Assembly (NCBI RefSeq): GCF_000621165.1
Contig: NZ_KK211218.1
Coordinates: 303,196 to 367,195, forward strand
Length of the DNA stretch: 64,000 nucleotides
Direction of reading: 5' to 3'
Origin: Enterovibrio calviensis DSM 14347
Lineage (GTDB): Bacteria; Pseudomonadota; Gammaproteobacteria; Enterobacterales; Vibrionaceae
Shown here: piece after piece, positions 36,094-45,409 of the stretch
Layout: every line of letters begins with the position of its first letter
Position numbering within the stretch: position 1 is the stretch's first letter
Program-made: the position numbers and the translations under genes
Notes under the pieces: generated by a model
What the model saw: only the letters and a program-made list of their open reading frames with translations
The model's database searches: none
What the model was told of the DNA's origin: nothing

Positions 36094-36845
36094 TTGAAGT
36101 AAAAAATATCGCCTTGGGCACACGATTATTGCCATTGAGCTTTTCTGTTAAGGAAGGCGAAATCGTCCACTTGCTAGGTGCCAATGGCAGCGGAAAAAGC
36201 ACGTTACTGGAATTGTTGTCGGGACTCGAAGAAGGGCAAGGTGATGTTTTTTTGCAGGGCGTATCTCTCGATAGTATCGACAGCAAAACACTGGCTAGAC
36301 AGCGGGCGTATTTAAGCCAGCAACAGAAACCAGCATTTGCTATTGGTGTCTATCAGTACCTAAATTTAAGCCTTTCTGCATTAGCGGTAAGTGACCCCGA
36401 AATCCGAGACAAAGCGGTTCAGGACATTTGCACAACTTTAGGAATTGTAGACAAGCTAACTCGCAACACAGAGCAGCTTTCAGGCGGTGAGTGGCAGCGA
36501 GTGAGGCTGGCCGGTGTGTGTTTACAGATTTGGCCTGACATTAACCCTGATGGCAAGCTCCTCATTCTTGATGAACCAGCAAGTGCTCTGGACATCGCAC
36601 AACAAAGCGTGATGTATAAGATGGTTCGACGGATAGCAGACCGAGGCATCGCCGTTGTGATGTCTAATCACGACATCAACCGAACCTTGAGTGATGCGGA
36701 TAGAGTGATGCTGTTGAAAAATGGGCATCTTGTCGCTCAAGGAGAGCCCAAAGACGTGATGCATGTTGATACGCTGGAAACCGTTTTCGGCACTCGACTG
36801 CGCCGTATAGAAGTTGATGGACAGCTACTGTTATTGAATACCTAG
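36090..36845 (+). CDS. btuD: Vitamin B12 ABC transporter ATPase
   Basis: This 251-aa ATPase has Walker [11 protein letters not shown]-loop [10 protein letters not shown], signature [13 protein letters not shown], Walker [13 protein letters not shown] and H-loop [11 protein letters not shown]. It starts at ATG 36090, overlapping the btuC TGA, with GAGG upstream; an in-frame ATG at 36069 lies inside btuC. The stop codon is within a 14-bp inverted repeat. It partners with BtuC. No btuE-like gene is between them, unlike E. coli. Confidence 0.93.
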   Translation: MIEVKNIALGTRLLPLSFSVKEGEIVHLLGANGSGKSTLLELLSGLEEGQGDVFLQGVSLDSIDSKTLARQRAYLSQQQKPAFAIGVYQYLNLSLSALAVSDPEIRDKAVQDICTTLGIVDKLTRNTEQLSGGEWQRVRLAGVCLQIWPDINPDGKLLILDEPASALDIAQQSVMYKMVRRIADRGIAVVMSNHDINRTLSDADRVMLLKNGHLVAQGEPKDVMHVDTLETVFGTRLRRIEVDGQLLLLNT

Positions 36846-36868
36846 ATACCCAGCATCTAGGTATTCAA
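36834..36868. terminator. 14-bp perfect hairpin over the btuD stop
   Basis: TTGAATACCTAGAT (36834-36847) pairs with ATCTAGGTATTCAA (36855-36868) around ACCCAGC. The stop TAG (36843-36845) is in the 5' arm. No T-tract follows, so it may be a stabilising or attenuating hairpin. Its 3' arm is also the first unit of a degenerate repeat tract. Confidence 0.55.
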
Positions 36869-36970
36869 CACTTAGATATTCAACATCTGTTTACTCAATC
36901 ATTTGATACTTCAGACGTATAAACTTCAAATGCAGATGCTTCAGTCTTAGACACTTAACATGCAAAACAT
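36855..36970. repeat. Degenerate 15-17-bp tandem repeats
   Basis: About seven diverged units resembling TTAGATA-TTCAACA follow one another (for example ATCTAGGTATTCAAC, ACTTAGATATTCAAC, ATTTGATACTTCAGAC). They fill the gap after btuD and lack an ORF. Confidence 0.45.
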
Positions 36971-37033
36971 CTTACTATCGCGCTTTAGCAACTAATGATA
37001 GGCACTTAGCGATAGGCATATAGCGATAGTAAG
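36971..37033. repeat. 11-bp inverted repeat with internal TAGCGATAG copies
   Basis: CTTACTATCGC (36971-36981) and GCGATAGTAAG (37023-37033) are exact inverse copies. TAGCGATAG recurs at 37008 and 37021. It lies just past the terB stop on the reverse strand and may end that transcript. Confidence 0.5.
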
Positions 37034-37061
37034 GTAGTTCTGTTTTGTTGATGGCTGCTAA

Positions 37062-37520
37062 CTAAAGGTTGTGGTCTGCTTGTACTTCCAGTTTCGCTTT
37101 GATGAACATAGCGTGGTCTAGATACAATAATTCAGCAGTTTTGCGTATCACCGAGTCTTCCAACGGATCTAACTCCCCATCGGCATACGCCACCTCCCAC
37201 ATTGCTTTGACCAAATCGAATCTTTGTTGCTGGTCCAATTGGCGCAATTTGTCGGTGTAGTCGTAGAGCGAGACTGAATTTGAGCTATCTATTTTTGCTT
37301 CATTAACCAACGCCGCAGCAGCCACTTCATCTATGTCCAATAGGGCGGTTAACATGCGCGTTTTCGCGGCTTCCTCTCTAGGATCCAGTTCGCGGTCTGC
37401 GTCAGCCACTTCACACAGTAAGCCTGCCATTGCTCTTTGATATCGGTCTTCGTTTGATGCGGCACTTCCACCTTCTTCGGTGAATACTTCCCTTAGAATC
37501 GAAGATAATTTTGAAAACAT
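37062..37520 (-). CDS. TerB-like protein
   Basis: This 152-aa helical protein has the duplicated acidic pattern of the TerB fold: LLCEVADADRELDPREEAA (about 35-53) and MWEVAYADGELDPLEDSVI (about 107-125), each with a D-x-D/E metal-binding site. TerB domains occur in tellurite resistance and stress systems and bind divalent metals, but isolated TerB proteins like this one have no assigned function. No other ter genes are nearby. Monocistronic, upstream of inverted repeats. Confidence 0.82.
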   Translation of the reverse strand: MFSKLSSILREVFTEEGGSAASNEDRYQRAMAGLLCEVADADRELDPREEAAKTRMLTALLDIDEVAAAALVNEAKIDSSNSVSLYDYTDKLRQLDQQQRFDLVKAMWEVAYADGELDPLEDSVIRKTAELLYLDHAMFIKAKLEVQADHNL

Positions 37521-37655
37521 GACGGGTATCCAACTAAATCAATGAGTGATCTCTATCAAAGAGTATCAGTAGTTGAACCCAAAACGCCAAAAAAATTAAA
37601 ACACAAAGCTGGTAGCGTAGAGGGAAGGTTGGCGATGGGTAAATAGACTAGAAAC

Positions 37656-37686
37656 AAAAAAGCCAAACCGAATTCGGTTTGGCTTT
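37656..37686 (-). terminator. Intrinsic terminator, reverse strand
   Basis: AAAGCCAAACCGAA (37659-37672) and TTCGGTTTGGCTTT (37673-37686) form a perfect 14-bp palindrome; six As at 37656-37661 become the T-tract leftward. It ends the VF530-family gene. Confidence 0.88.
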
Positions 37687-37712
37687 AGATAAAATGCGTC
37701 ACACTCTCAGGA

Positions 37713-38120
37713 TTAACGACGGCTAGGGCGTCTTCCGGTGCGGGCTTTATGTGCTGATGCTGCTTTGGCTTGAGACAGCAAAATGGACTCAACGGTGAGT
37801 TCCATCGGTTCGCGAGGCTCTAGTCCATGTGGAAACGTGCGTGCACGAGGTGGAATTTCGAACTCTTCTTCTGTCGCTTTAGGCATGCGCTTAAAACGGT
37901 ATAGGTAGAAGTTCTCTACTTTTTCTCTCGCCCATTCTGTTTTCTTCAGGTATTTCACGCTGCTTGTAATGCTTGGCTTGGTGTTAAAGCAGTTCAATCG
38001 CATTGCGGTGTCTAGAATGATCCAGCCATAGTGATCAACAAGCTGTTGCAGCATGTCTTCCATTTTCAACCCATGCAAAGGGTTGTTCTGTTGTAGTTCG
38101 ATTCTTTCTTGTTCTGTCAT
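37713..38120 (-). CDS. VF530 family DNA-binding protein (DUF2132)
   Basis: This 135-aa protein has a DUF2132 core in the first 75 residues (NNPLHGLKMEDMLQQLVDHYGWI, CFNTKPSITSSVKYLKKTEWAREKVENFYL), a small helical fold reported to bind DNA. A basic, Arg-rich tail (TGRRPSRR) ends the chain. ATG 38120 is chosen because GGAG precedes it by 9 nt; the ATG at 38135 has no ribosome site. It lies downstream of ybiT on the same strand with a 106-bp gap. Role unknown. Confidence 0.8.
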   Translation of the reverse strand: MTEQERIELQQNNPLHGLKMEDMLQQLVDHYGWIILDTAMRLNCFNTKPSITSSVKYLKKTEWAREKVENFYLYRFKRMPKATEEEFEIPPRARTFPHGLEPREPMELTVESILLSQAKAASAHKARTGRRPSRR

Positions 38121-38226
38121 GAAGGAATTCTCCATTTTTAAATGAATCGCACGCTTTACTGATTGTTGAGTCTTCAGTATGCGCGCGGTTCGAAATCTTG
38201 TATCTGCGTTATCAAGTGATAACGCG

Positions 38227-39831
38227 TTAAGCGACGTTCAGCATCTTCTGCTGGTGTGCTAGGTACTCGTCAAACGTACCTTGGAAGTTCACCAGTGTCT
38301 TGCCTTTTACGTCAATAATAGACGTGGCAAGGGATGAGACAAATTCGCGGTCATGGCTAACAAAGATTAGCGTACCCGTGTACGTTTTCAGCGCATTGTT
38401 TAGCGCTTCAATCGCTTCCATGTCCATGTGGTTCGTTGGTTCGTCCATGACAAGTACGTTGATGTCTTGCATCATCAACTTACCGAACAATAGGCGGTTC
38501 TTCTCACCACCTGAGCAATTCTTAGCTTTCTTGTTAACGTCATCTGCAGTAAATAGAAGACGACCAAGAATGCCGCGCACCATCAAATCATCGTGTTTCA
38601 CGGTACGCCACTGTGAAATCCAATCAAAGATCGTCATATCATTGTCGAAATCTGCCGTGCTATCTTGCGGGCAGTATCCAACTGATGCGTTTTCTGACCA
38701 TTTCACCACGCCATTATTAGGAGAAAGCTCGTTAACTAGGCAACGCAATAGGGTGGTTTTACCCACACCATTTTCGCCGATGATAGCGAGACGTTCGCCT
38801 GCTTCTAATAGCAAGTTTCCGCCTTCAAACAACAGTTCTTCACCAAATGCATGGCCAACGTTTTGAAGCTCTAATGCTTGGCGGTGGAGTTTTTTACCTT
38901 CGCCAAAATCAATAGACGGACTCATACGGCTTGATGACTTCACTTCATCAAGCTTGATTTTGTCCATTTTCTTCGCACGAGAACTCGCTTGCTTCGCCTT
39001 CGATGCGTTTGCGCCAAAGCGGTTAACGAAGTCCTGCAATTCGCTGATCTCTGCAGCTTTCTTGGCGTTACCAGACAGCAGCTGATCACGGATCAGTGCC
39101 GATGCTTCTAAGAAATACTCGTAGTTACCTGGGTAAATACGCAATTCACCGTAATCGATGTCTGCCATGTGGGTACATACAGAGTTCAAGAAGTGGCGAT
39201 CGTGCGAAATGATAATCATCGTACACTTACGCTGGTTCAACTCTTCTGCTAGCCAGCTGATGGTGTGAATATCCAAGTTGTTGGTTGGTTCATCAAGCAA
39301 CAAGATATCTGGGTTTGCGAAAAGCGCTTGTGCCAACAGCACACGCAGTTTCCAGCCTGGTGCAACTTGTTGCATCAAACCGAAATGAAATTCTTCTTCA
39401 ATACCTGCTTTAAGCAAGATGTCACCAGCACGACTTTCTGCCGTGTAGCCATCCATTTCTGCGAATTCGCTTTCAAGCTCAGCGACCTTCATGCCATCTT
39501 CTTCGCTCATTTCTGGTAGCGAGTAAATGCGTTCACGTTCTTGCTTGATTTCCCAAAGTTTTCTATCACCCATGATCACAACATCAATAACGCTGTGCTG
39601 CTCAAAAGCAAACTGGTCTTGGCTCAATACACCCAGCTTGTGGCCTGGGGTGATAGATACGTTGCCAGAGCTTGGTGACAACGCACCGCTAAGAATTTTC
39701 ATGAACGTTGATTTACCACATCCATTGGCTCCGATTAAGCCGTAACGGTTACCGTTACCAAACTTAGCAGAAATGTTTTCAAATAATGGCTCGGCGCCGA
39801 ATTGCATGGTGATGTTAGCGGTTGAAATCAA
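38227..39831 (-). CDS. ybiT: ABC-F family ATPase YbiT
   Basis: This 534-aa soluble tandem ATPase of the ABC-F class acts on ribosomes rather than membranes. Domain 1: [24 protein letters not shown] (diverged signature as in YbiT), [12 protein letters not shown]. The linker with [20 protein letters not shown] is the P-site tRNA-interaction region. Domain 2: [35 protein letters not shown]. Length and sequence match YbiT rather than EttA, Uup or YheS. Monocistronic with a long upstream gap. Confidence 0.92.
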   Translation of the reverse strand: MISTANITMQFGAEPLFENISAKFGNGNRYGLIGANGCGKSTFMKILSGALSPSSGNVSITPGHKLGVLSQDQFAFEQHSVIDVVIMGDRKLWEIKQERERIYSLPEMSEEDGMKVAELESEFAEMDGYTAESRAGDILLKAGIEEEFHFGLMQQVAPGWKLRVLLAQALFANPDILLLDEPTNNLDIHTISWLAEELNQRKCTMIIISHDRHFLNSVCTHMADIDYGELRIYPGNYEYFLEASALIRDQLLSGNAKKAAEISELQDFVNRFGANASKAKQASSRAKKMDKIKLDEVKSSSRMSPSIDFGEGKKLHRQALELQNVGHAFGEELLFEGGNLLLEAGERLAIIGENGVGKTTLLRCLVNELSPNNGVVKWSENASVGYCPQDSTADFDNDMTIFDWISQWRTVKHDDLMVRGILGRLLFTADDVNKKAKNCSGGEKNRLLFGKLMMQDINVLVMDEPTNHMDMEAIEALNNALKTYTGTLIFVSHDREFVSSLATSIIDVKGKTLVNFQGTFDEYLAHQQKMLNVA

Positions 39832-40348
39832 AGAAATATTCCTAGGTAAATGAGACGGGTGATTCTCTGGTTAAGTGCGTCTAAATCAAACAGTGTAAAA
39901 GCACGAATGAATAGGGCGCGAATTATACAGACTTATTTAACAAATAACAGATGTGAGAAGTGAGTCACGGAAAATGGCAGGAAAAAAACGGATAGATTTT
40001 AGCACTTTCCCCGGGGTAGGAACGCTTTGCTGTGATGTTAAATATTTATGTCTAAGATTTCGACGTCATACGTTGAGCGTTTTCAGCCTTTAGGTTTACT
40101 GGTGGTTATGACTTAACCAGGCGAGCGCTATATGAATGTGAGTTTATATGTCTTATAAATGGGACTATTGATGTAAAAATATAATGAAAATAGCGGGAAT
40201 AAAACAACGCCATTTTATTAATGCATTTTGTATCAATTCCTTATGAATTTATGAGGACGGAGAGGCGTTCTGAGCGAGGAATACCCAGCTTTACAATTTG
40301 AAACAATATGGTGACACTCAACATGTTGTATCAAGGAATGAAGCACAA
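39832..40348. other. Divergent intergenic region ybiT / araC
   Basis: Gap of about 517 bp, AT-rich in its right half. It must hold promoters for ybiT and the AraC regulator. A TTG at 40298 opens the araC frame but lacks a ribosome site. I see no ORF, repeat or RNA gene. Confidence 0.6.
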
Positions 40349-41410
40349 ATGAACGCATATTACTCCACTCTGAGTGGCTGGATCATTCCCGTCACACGTG
40401 CCATAAAAGCACTGGGACTCGATCCTGTAGAAACATTGAAACGATTTAATATTGATCCCGCTGAAGTGAATGATCCGGAAGGTCGGATTTGCGTTGAAAG
40501 TTTGGGAAACTTATTCACGTACTGTAATAAAGAATTTGGTGACCACAACTTTAATATTGAGGTTGCTAAGTGCTTTCACCCGTCGGTTTTGCATGCATTG
40601 GGCTATGCAGTGCAGTCAGCATATAGTTTGCAAGAAGCGTTAGAGCGAGTCAGCCAGTACAAGCGAGTGGTTTCAAATTGTAGCAACATGGAAACTTATG
40701 AGGTGGGCGATGAGTTAGTGGTTGAGCTGATTGTCTATCGTTATCCAGACAGCGGCCGCTCAGTGCTAAGCCCTGACTTGATTGAATGCTTCCTTTCGAC
40801 ACTCGTGCGTTTGTGTAGAGACTTGGTCGGCGGTGATTTGGATCCGGTTAAGCTTCAATTTGCATTTGACCGTCACAATGTCGAATATGATAGCGACTCT
40901 GAATTTTTAAACTGCCCTGTTGAATTCGGTTGTGAACGAAATGCCGTATTGCTCGATTTAAAGCAGTGCAAAGAGCGGCTTTTTGGCAATAACCCCGCGA
41001 TTAATCAAATGCATATTGAGCTATTGAATCAGTTCATGACCCGCGTAGACAAAACAAATTTAACGTATTTGATTGAATCCAAAATCCTCGATGAATTACC
41101 TGTAGGCGCGCCGTCGCAAGCGGATGTTGCCAAACATCTTGGATATAGCTTACGAAACCTTCAGCGTAAGTTGAGTGAGCAAGGTACGTGTTATAAAGAT
41201 ATATTAGATAACACCCGCAAACGTATAACCTTGAATTATATTCGCCAGCCACACATGAGTATCAGTGAAATTGGTTATTTGGTGGGTTTTTCAAATGTAG
41301 CGAATTTCAATCGCGCTTTTCGGCGTTGGGAAGGGTGCGCGCCTGGGGAATATCGGGCAAATTACCTTTCTACCAGTTCAACGGTCGAGCAAATCAAATC
41401 TAGAGCGTAA
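40349..41410 (+). CDS. AraC-family regulator of the aldehyde/fatty-acid cluster
   Basis: This 353-aa OruR-type regulator has an N-terminal arabinose-binding-like domain (about 20-210, FHPSVLHALGYAVQSAYSLQEALE) and a C-terminal AraC HTH (PSQADVAKHLGYSLRNLQRKLSEQGTCYKDIL and ISEIGYLVGFSNVANFNRAFRRWEGCAPGEYR). ATG 40349 has AAGGA 11 nt upstream and is preferred to TTG 40298. It ends at a strong terminator, and the aldehyde dehydrogenase and acyl-CoA synthetase genes follow on the same strand, its likely targets. Confidence 0.87.
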   Translation: MNAYYSTLSGWIIPVTRAIKALGLDPVETLKRFNIDPAEVNDPEGRICVESLGNLFTYCNKEFGDHNFNIEVAKCFHPSVLHALGYAVQSAYSLQEALERVSQYKRVVSNCSNMETYEVGDELVVELIVYRYPDSGRSVLSPDLIECFLSTLVRLCRDLVGGDLDPVKLQFAFDRHNVEYDSDSEFLNCPVEFGCERNAVLLDLKQCKERLFGNNPAINQMHIELLNQFMTRVDKTNLTYLIESKILDELPVGAPSQADVAKHLGYSLRNLQRKLSEQGTCYKDILDNTRKRITLNYIRQPHMSISEIGYLVGFSNVANFNRAFRRWEGCAPGEYRANYLSTSSTVEQIKSRA

Positions 41411-41429
41411 AACGCAATATGTCTTCATG

Positions 41430-41457
41430 AAAGCGGCACGCATTGTGCCGCTTTTTT
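41430..41457 (+). terminator. Intrinsic terminator after the AraC gene
   Basis: AAAGCGGCAC (41430-41439) pairs with GTGCCGCTTT (41445-41454), followed by Ts to 41457. The rest of the gap to 41714 holds the ribosome site CAGGAG and presumably a promoter. Confidence 0.93.
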
Positions 41458-41714
41458 CGTTTCCCATGCTCATGAAAGCCCCATTTTTCAGCTTCTCCAG
41501 CCAAGTGATAAGCCTTTGGCATAAAATCACAAACTGATTCAATCTTTCTCCCCCATATTGGAACTAAGGGCGTTGGTTAGCTATCTCGCCCAACGCATGT
41601 TGTCATCATTGCTTTTGGACGATGTCTAACTCATGCGCAAGTCTTGGCGACGCGAAACGCTGTGCATCACGTTGATGCAAAGAAACGCGGCGCACCAACC
41701 AGGAGTTCCGACCC

Positions 41715-43172
41715 ATGAGCAATGCAGAGAAGATTTCCGAGTTAAAACCCGCTAAGCAATCCGCCGTAGCGGATACCAGCCTATTGTTTGCCTTGTTTGA
41801 TGCCCAAAAATCCGCATTTGACCAAGATCGCTATCCTCGTTATGAAATGAGAGTAAGCAGCCTTAAAAGGCTAAAAGCGGCCATTCTCGAACAAAAAACA
41901 GCCTTGCTTAATGCGTTGGAAAAAGACTTTCGTTACCGCAGTCATGATGAAAGTATGCTCGGCGATATCTTCTCTTCGATCTCATCAATTGATTATACGA
42001 TCAGGCATCTGAAAGGTTGGATGAAGCCTGAGAAGCGCGATGTTGGTATTGTGTTCCAACCAGCGCATGCCAAAGTGCTTTATCAACCGAAAGGAGTGGT
42101 GGGGATCATCGCGCCTTGGAACTACCCTGTTTTTTTGACCATAGGACCATTGGTTGCGGCGATTGCAGCAGGTAACCGAGCTTTGATAAAAGTGTCTGAA
42201 TATACCCCGAATACCAATGCGGTTCTCACCGAGTTATTGGCAAGTGTATTTGACGCTGACAAGGTGGCGGTGGTTCAAGGGAATGTTGGTATTGCTCAAG
42301 CATTTTCATCCTTGCCATTCGATCACATCTTGTTCACGGGCTCAACAGAGGTAGGTCGCCATGTGATGAAAGCGGCAGCAGAAAACCTAGTGCCAGTTAC
42401 GTTAGAGTTGGGGGGCAAATCCCCAGTCATTATTGACAACAGCATCTCGTTGGATGAAGCCGTGAAGCGCTTTATCTATGGGAAAACCATGAATGCTGGC
42501 CAAACGTGCGTGTCTCCCGACTATGTCTATTGCCCTAAGGAAAGAGTTCGTGAATTGGTGATCGCGCTCAAAATTCGCTATGAAATGATGTATCCCTTCA
42601 ATGAAGGGTTTTCGCAGCGGACGCGGATCATTAACTGTGCTCAATATCAGCGCCTTGCGGGCTACTTGGATAATGCAAAGCAACACGGTGCAGAGATAAT
42701 TAGCTTGGGTGAAGTCTCAACAGATCCCGAACAATGCTATATGCCACTGACCCTTGTGATAGGGTCAGACCGCAGTATGACGGTGATGCAAGAAGAGATC
42801 TTCGGGCCGATTTTACCTATTGTGGCGTACGATAACCTGAACGAAGTGATTGACGATATCAATGCGAACCCGCGACCGTTAGGGCTCTATGTTCAGAGCT
42901 TTGACACGCAGTTCCAACAGAAAATACTGACGCGCACGCATGCAGGTGGAGTGTGTATCAATGACGCTGCGTTTCATGTAGTGGTTGATGATTTGCCGTT
43001 TGGTGGCGTTGGAGATTCAGGGCTAGGAAGTTATCACGGGGTTGAAGGCTTCAAAACATTCTCCCATGCTAAATCGCTATTTAGCCGAGGTCGGTTGTTC
43101 TTCGCCGATATGCTTTTCCCCCCTTATGGCAAGCGAGTTCATCAACTTTTCTATCGATTTTTTGTTAGCTAG
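41715..43172 (+). CDS. Coniferyl/long-chain aldehyde dehydrogenase (class 3 type)
   Basis: This 485-aa NAD(P)-dependent enzyme belongs to the CalB group: PKGVVGIIAPWNYPVFLTIGPLVAAIAAGN, LFTGSTEVGRHVM, the Glu in VTLELGGKSPVI and catalytic Cys in AGQTCVSPDYVY. The C-terminal stretch SRGRLFFADMLFPPYGKRVHQLFYRFF is hydrophobic, as in membrane-associated fatty-aldehyde dehydrogenases. It would oxidise aromatic or aliphatic aldehydes to acids, which the acyl-CoA synthetase 89 bp downstream could activate. CAGGAG precedes the ATG. Confidence 0.88.
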   Translation: MSNAEKISELKPAKQSAVADTSLLFALFDAQKSAFDQDRYPRYEMRVSSLKRLKAAILEQKTALLNALEKDFRYRSHDESMLGDIFSSISSIDYTIRHLKGWMKPEKRDVGIVFQPAHAKVLYQPKGVVGIIAPWNYPVFLTIGPLVAAIAAGNRALIKVSEYTPNTNAVLTELLASVFDADKVAVVQGNVGIAQAFSSLPFDHILFTGSTEVGRHVMKAAAENLVPVTLELGGKSPVIIDNSISLDEAVKRFIYGKTMNAGQTCVSPDYVYCPKERVRELVIALKIRYEMMYPFNEGFSQRTRIINCAQYQRLAGYLDNAKQHGAEIISLGEVSTDPEQCYMPLTLVIGSDRSMTVMQEEIFGPILPIVAYDNLNEVIDDINANPRPLGLYVQSFDTQFQQKILTRTHAGGVCINDAAFHVVVDDLPFGGVGDSGLGSYHGVEGFKTFSHAKSLFSRGRLFFADMLFPPYGKRVHQLFYRFFVS

Positions 43173-43261
43173 CCCTAGGTGCTTTCTTATTCACTGTGAA
43201 TGATGGACTACATAATTCGTAACCCGACAAAGGGTTCAGTTTGACACAAGGAGATCTTCCT

Positions 43262-44842
43262 ATGTTGCGAAATGTAAAAGGTAAAACCAGCACAAATTTG
43301 GCTCGATTTATCGTAGATGCATGCGAAACCTATGGCGACAAAGTGGCATTCTATTGTGGCCCCGAACAATTGACTTATCGAGATATTGAAAGCCAATCTC
43401 GCGCTTTAGCGTGTTGGTTTCAGCAGCATACGGCATTGCAACCCGGCGATCGTATTGCTATTCAGCTTCCCAATATTTTGGCGTTTCCTGTTGTTGCCTT
43501 TGCTGCATTGCGTGCAGGTCTGGTTGTTGTCAATACCAATCCTCTGTATACACAGCGGGAGATGCTTCATCAATTCTCGGATTCAGGTGCGAAGGCGGTG
43601 GTTATTTTCGGGCCGTTTGTCGACAAATTATCAGGCATTATCGATAAAACAGACATTGACGTTGTTCTGTGTACGTCCTCAGAGCAAACCCCGCCTATCG
43701 TCAGTGAGAAAGAGGTGAACATTACGGCGCTTGAAAGTGCGATTAGCCGTTGTAACGGGATGAAAATGGTCCCCGTTGCCGTGCATCCTGACAGCGTTTG
43801 TATGCTGCAATATACCGGTGGCACGACAGGGCGAGCGAAAGGCGCATGTTTAACGCACCGTTCGGTACTCAGCAACATGGCGCAGTTGTTCGAGCGGTTG
43901 GATGGGGTCGTTGAACCGGGAGAGGAGATATTTGTTTGTCCTTTACCGCTTTACCATATATACGCGTTTGCAGTGAACCTCATCCTCTTTTTCTCCTTGG
44001 GTAATGCCAATATCTTGATCCCAAATCCACGTGACTTAGACAGCATGGTCGCATTGATTAAGCCGCATAAGTTTACGGGTATGGCAGGCATTAACACCTT
44101 GTTTGTGGGTTTATGTCAGCATGAAGGATTCCGCGCTCTCGATTTTTCTGATTTGAAAATTACGCTATCCGGCGGTACGGCTTTAATTGACAGCGCAAGA
44201 CTAGCGTGGAAAGACGTGACAGGAGGCGAAATTACGGAAGGGTATGGAATGTCAGAAACATCCCCTGTTATTAGTATCAATCATCCTGGCAAAGAACATT
44301 ACGGTACCGTTGGTCATGCATTGGTGGATACCAAAGTAGAAATATGGGATCTCAATGAAAACGCCTTGCCGAAAGGTGATGTTGGTCAGATCGTTGTGAA
44401 GGGCGCACAAGTGATGAAAGGGTACTGGAATAATCCCAAAGAGACCTCTGAAGTCATTACCTCCAACGGATACTTCAAAACCGGGGATTTGGGCAGGATC
44501 CTTGAAGACGGCAGTATTCAAATTGTGGACAGGCTGAAAGACATGATTCTGGTGTCAGGGTTCAATGTTTATCCCAGCGAAGTCGAGCAAGTGCTGTCTT
44601 CCCACCACGATGTACTAGAAGTGGCCGTTGTTGGTGTACCAGACCCAGATACTGGCGAAGCAGTTGTGGCGCACATTACGACAAGAGCATCCCTTGATAT
44701 GGATGAGCTCAATCGATATTGCCGAGAGAATCTGGCTGCATACAAAATCCCTAAACAGATCAAGATTGTTAGTGAATTGCCGAAATCAGCGGTTGGGAAG
44801 ATTTTGCGACGTGAATTAAGAGCGACCCAATCAACCGATTAA
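43262..44842 (+). CDS. Long-chain-fatty-acid--CoA ligase (FadD-like AMP-forming)
   Basis: This 526-aa ANL-family ligase makes acyl-CoA from fatty acid, ATP and CoA. The P-loop is MLQYTGGTTGRAKGACLTHRS, motif II is EGYGMSETSPVIS, and GYFKTGDLGRILEDGSIQIVDRLKDMILVSGFNVYPSEVE and the catalytic Lys in PKSAVGKILRRELR complete the set. ATG 43262 has AAGGAG 8 nt upstream; the TTG at 43241 is not needed. It may form a unit with the aldehyde dehydrogenase. Other aryl or medium-chain acids are possible substrates. Confidence 0.88.
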   Translation: MLRNVKGKTSTNLARFIVDACETYGDKVAFYCGPEQLTYRDIESQSRALACWFQQHTALQPGDRIAIQLPNILAFPVVAFAALRAGLVVVNTNPLYTQREMLHQFSDSGAKAVVIFGPFVDKLSGIIDKTDIDVVLCTSSEQTPPIVSEKEVNITALESAISRCNGMKMVPVAVHPDSVCMLQYTGGTTGRAKGACLTHRSVLSNMAQLFERLDGVVEPGEEIFVCPLPLYHIYAFAVNLILFFSLGNANILIPNPRDLDSMVALIKPHKFTGMAGINTLFVGLCQHEGFRALDFSDLKITLSGGTALIDSARLAWKDVTGGEITEGYGMSETSPVISINHPGKEHYGTVGHALVDTKVEIWDLNENALPKGDVGQIVVKGAQVMKGYWNNPKETSEVITSNGYFKTGDLGRILEDGSIQIVDRLKDMILVSGFNVYPSEVEQVLSSHHDVLEVAVVGVPDPDTGEAVVAHITTRASLDMDELNRYCRENLAAYKIPKQIKIVSELPKSAVGKILRRELRATQSTD

Positions 44843-44912
44843 GCAAAAAGGAACAGAGATGTTCCTTCAATCATGACCTGTTCTATTCATGACTGTTAAT
44901 TATTGACAGTTT

Positions 44913-44948
44913 GCACCTAAGCATGAGCCTGCTAGGTGCTTTTTTTTA
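44913..44948 (+). terminator. Intrinsic terminator after the acyl-CoA synthetase gene
   Basis: GCACCT-A-AGCA (44913-44923) pairs with TGCT-AGGTGC (44930-44939) with a bulged A, followed by a run of eight or more Ts to about 44947. Confidence 0.9.
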
Positions 44949-45035
44949 GCTTCGATATCTGTTCAATCGATCGCCTCATCACCTGACTTATTCTCGCAAT
45001 AACCCCATTATCTAGAATCAAAGCAGCAAAAATTT

Positions 45036-45125
45036 AGCAATAAGAAGCTAAGCAACAAGAACCTAAACAACAAGAAGCTAAGCAACAAGAACCTAAACAA
45101 CAAGAAGCTAAGCAATAAGAACATG
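45036..45125. repeat. Six-unit 15-bp tandem repeat
   Basis: Units AGCAATAAGAAGCTA, AGCAACAAGAACCTA, AACAACAAGAAGCTA, AGCAACAAGAACCTA, AACAACAAGAAGCTA and AGCAATAAGAACATG run head to tail, with alternating variants giving a 30-bp super-period. All three reverse frames stay open because 15 is a multiple of three and no stop is present; no coding signal supports them. Confidence 0.85.
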
Positions 45126-45310
45126 GGCCAAACCCAAAGTAACAAAGCCAAAGCGTCGCATAGACTGAGTTGCAATAGCAAAGTAGCCAAGCGAGACCAG
45201 TTGAAGGGGGTATGATTGGTTTTTGGCGCGACTTGAAGTGGAGGTGTTGTGCAATAGCGGCTTGTGTCGGCAATTTGCAAAGACATGGACACAGGAATGG
45301 AAAACCAACA

Positions 45311-45334
45311 AATAGCCCAGAGACCTGGGCTATT
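45311..45334 (-). terminator. Hairpin downstream of fadL-like gene
   Basis: AATAGCCCAG (45311-45320) pairs perfectly with CTGGGCTATT (45325-45334) around AGAC. The leftward continuation TTTGTTGG is a weak T-tract. It lies 75 bp after the porin stop. Confidence 0.7.
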
Positions 45335-45409
45335 GAATAATACCGCTTTCTGCTATGGCGCTTTTCTTAACACCGAAATGTTATCAACGATCTAACACGG
45401 TTATGGGAA

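Noticed and set aside
45036-45125. Possible CRISPR array
   Set aside because: The units are directly adjacent 15-mers without spacers and no cas gene is present.
45008-45311. Overlapping reverse-strand ORFs of 67-94 codons with repeated Leu/Phe or Cys/Leu-Ala blocks
   Set aside because: Three frames are open at once because of a stop-free 15-bp repeat. There is no ribosome site and the composition follows the repeat, so this is not coding.
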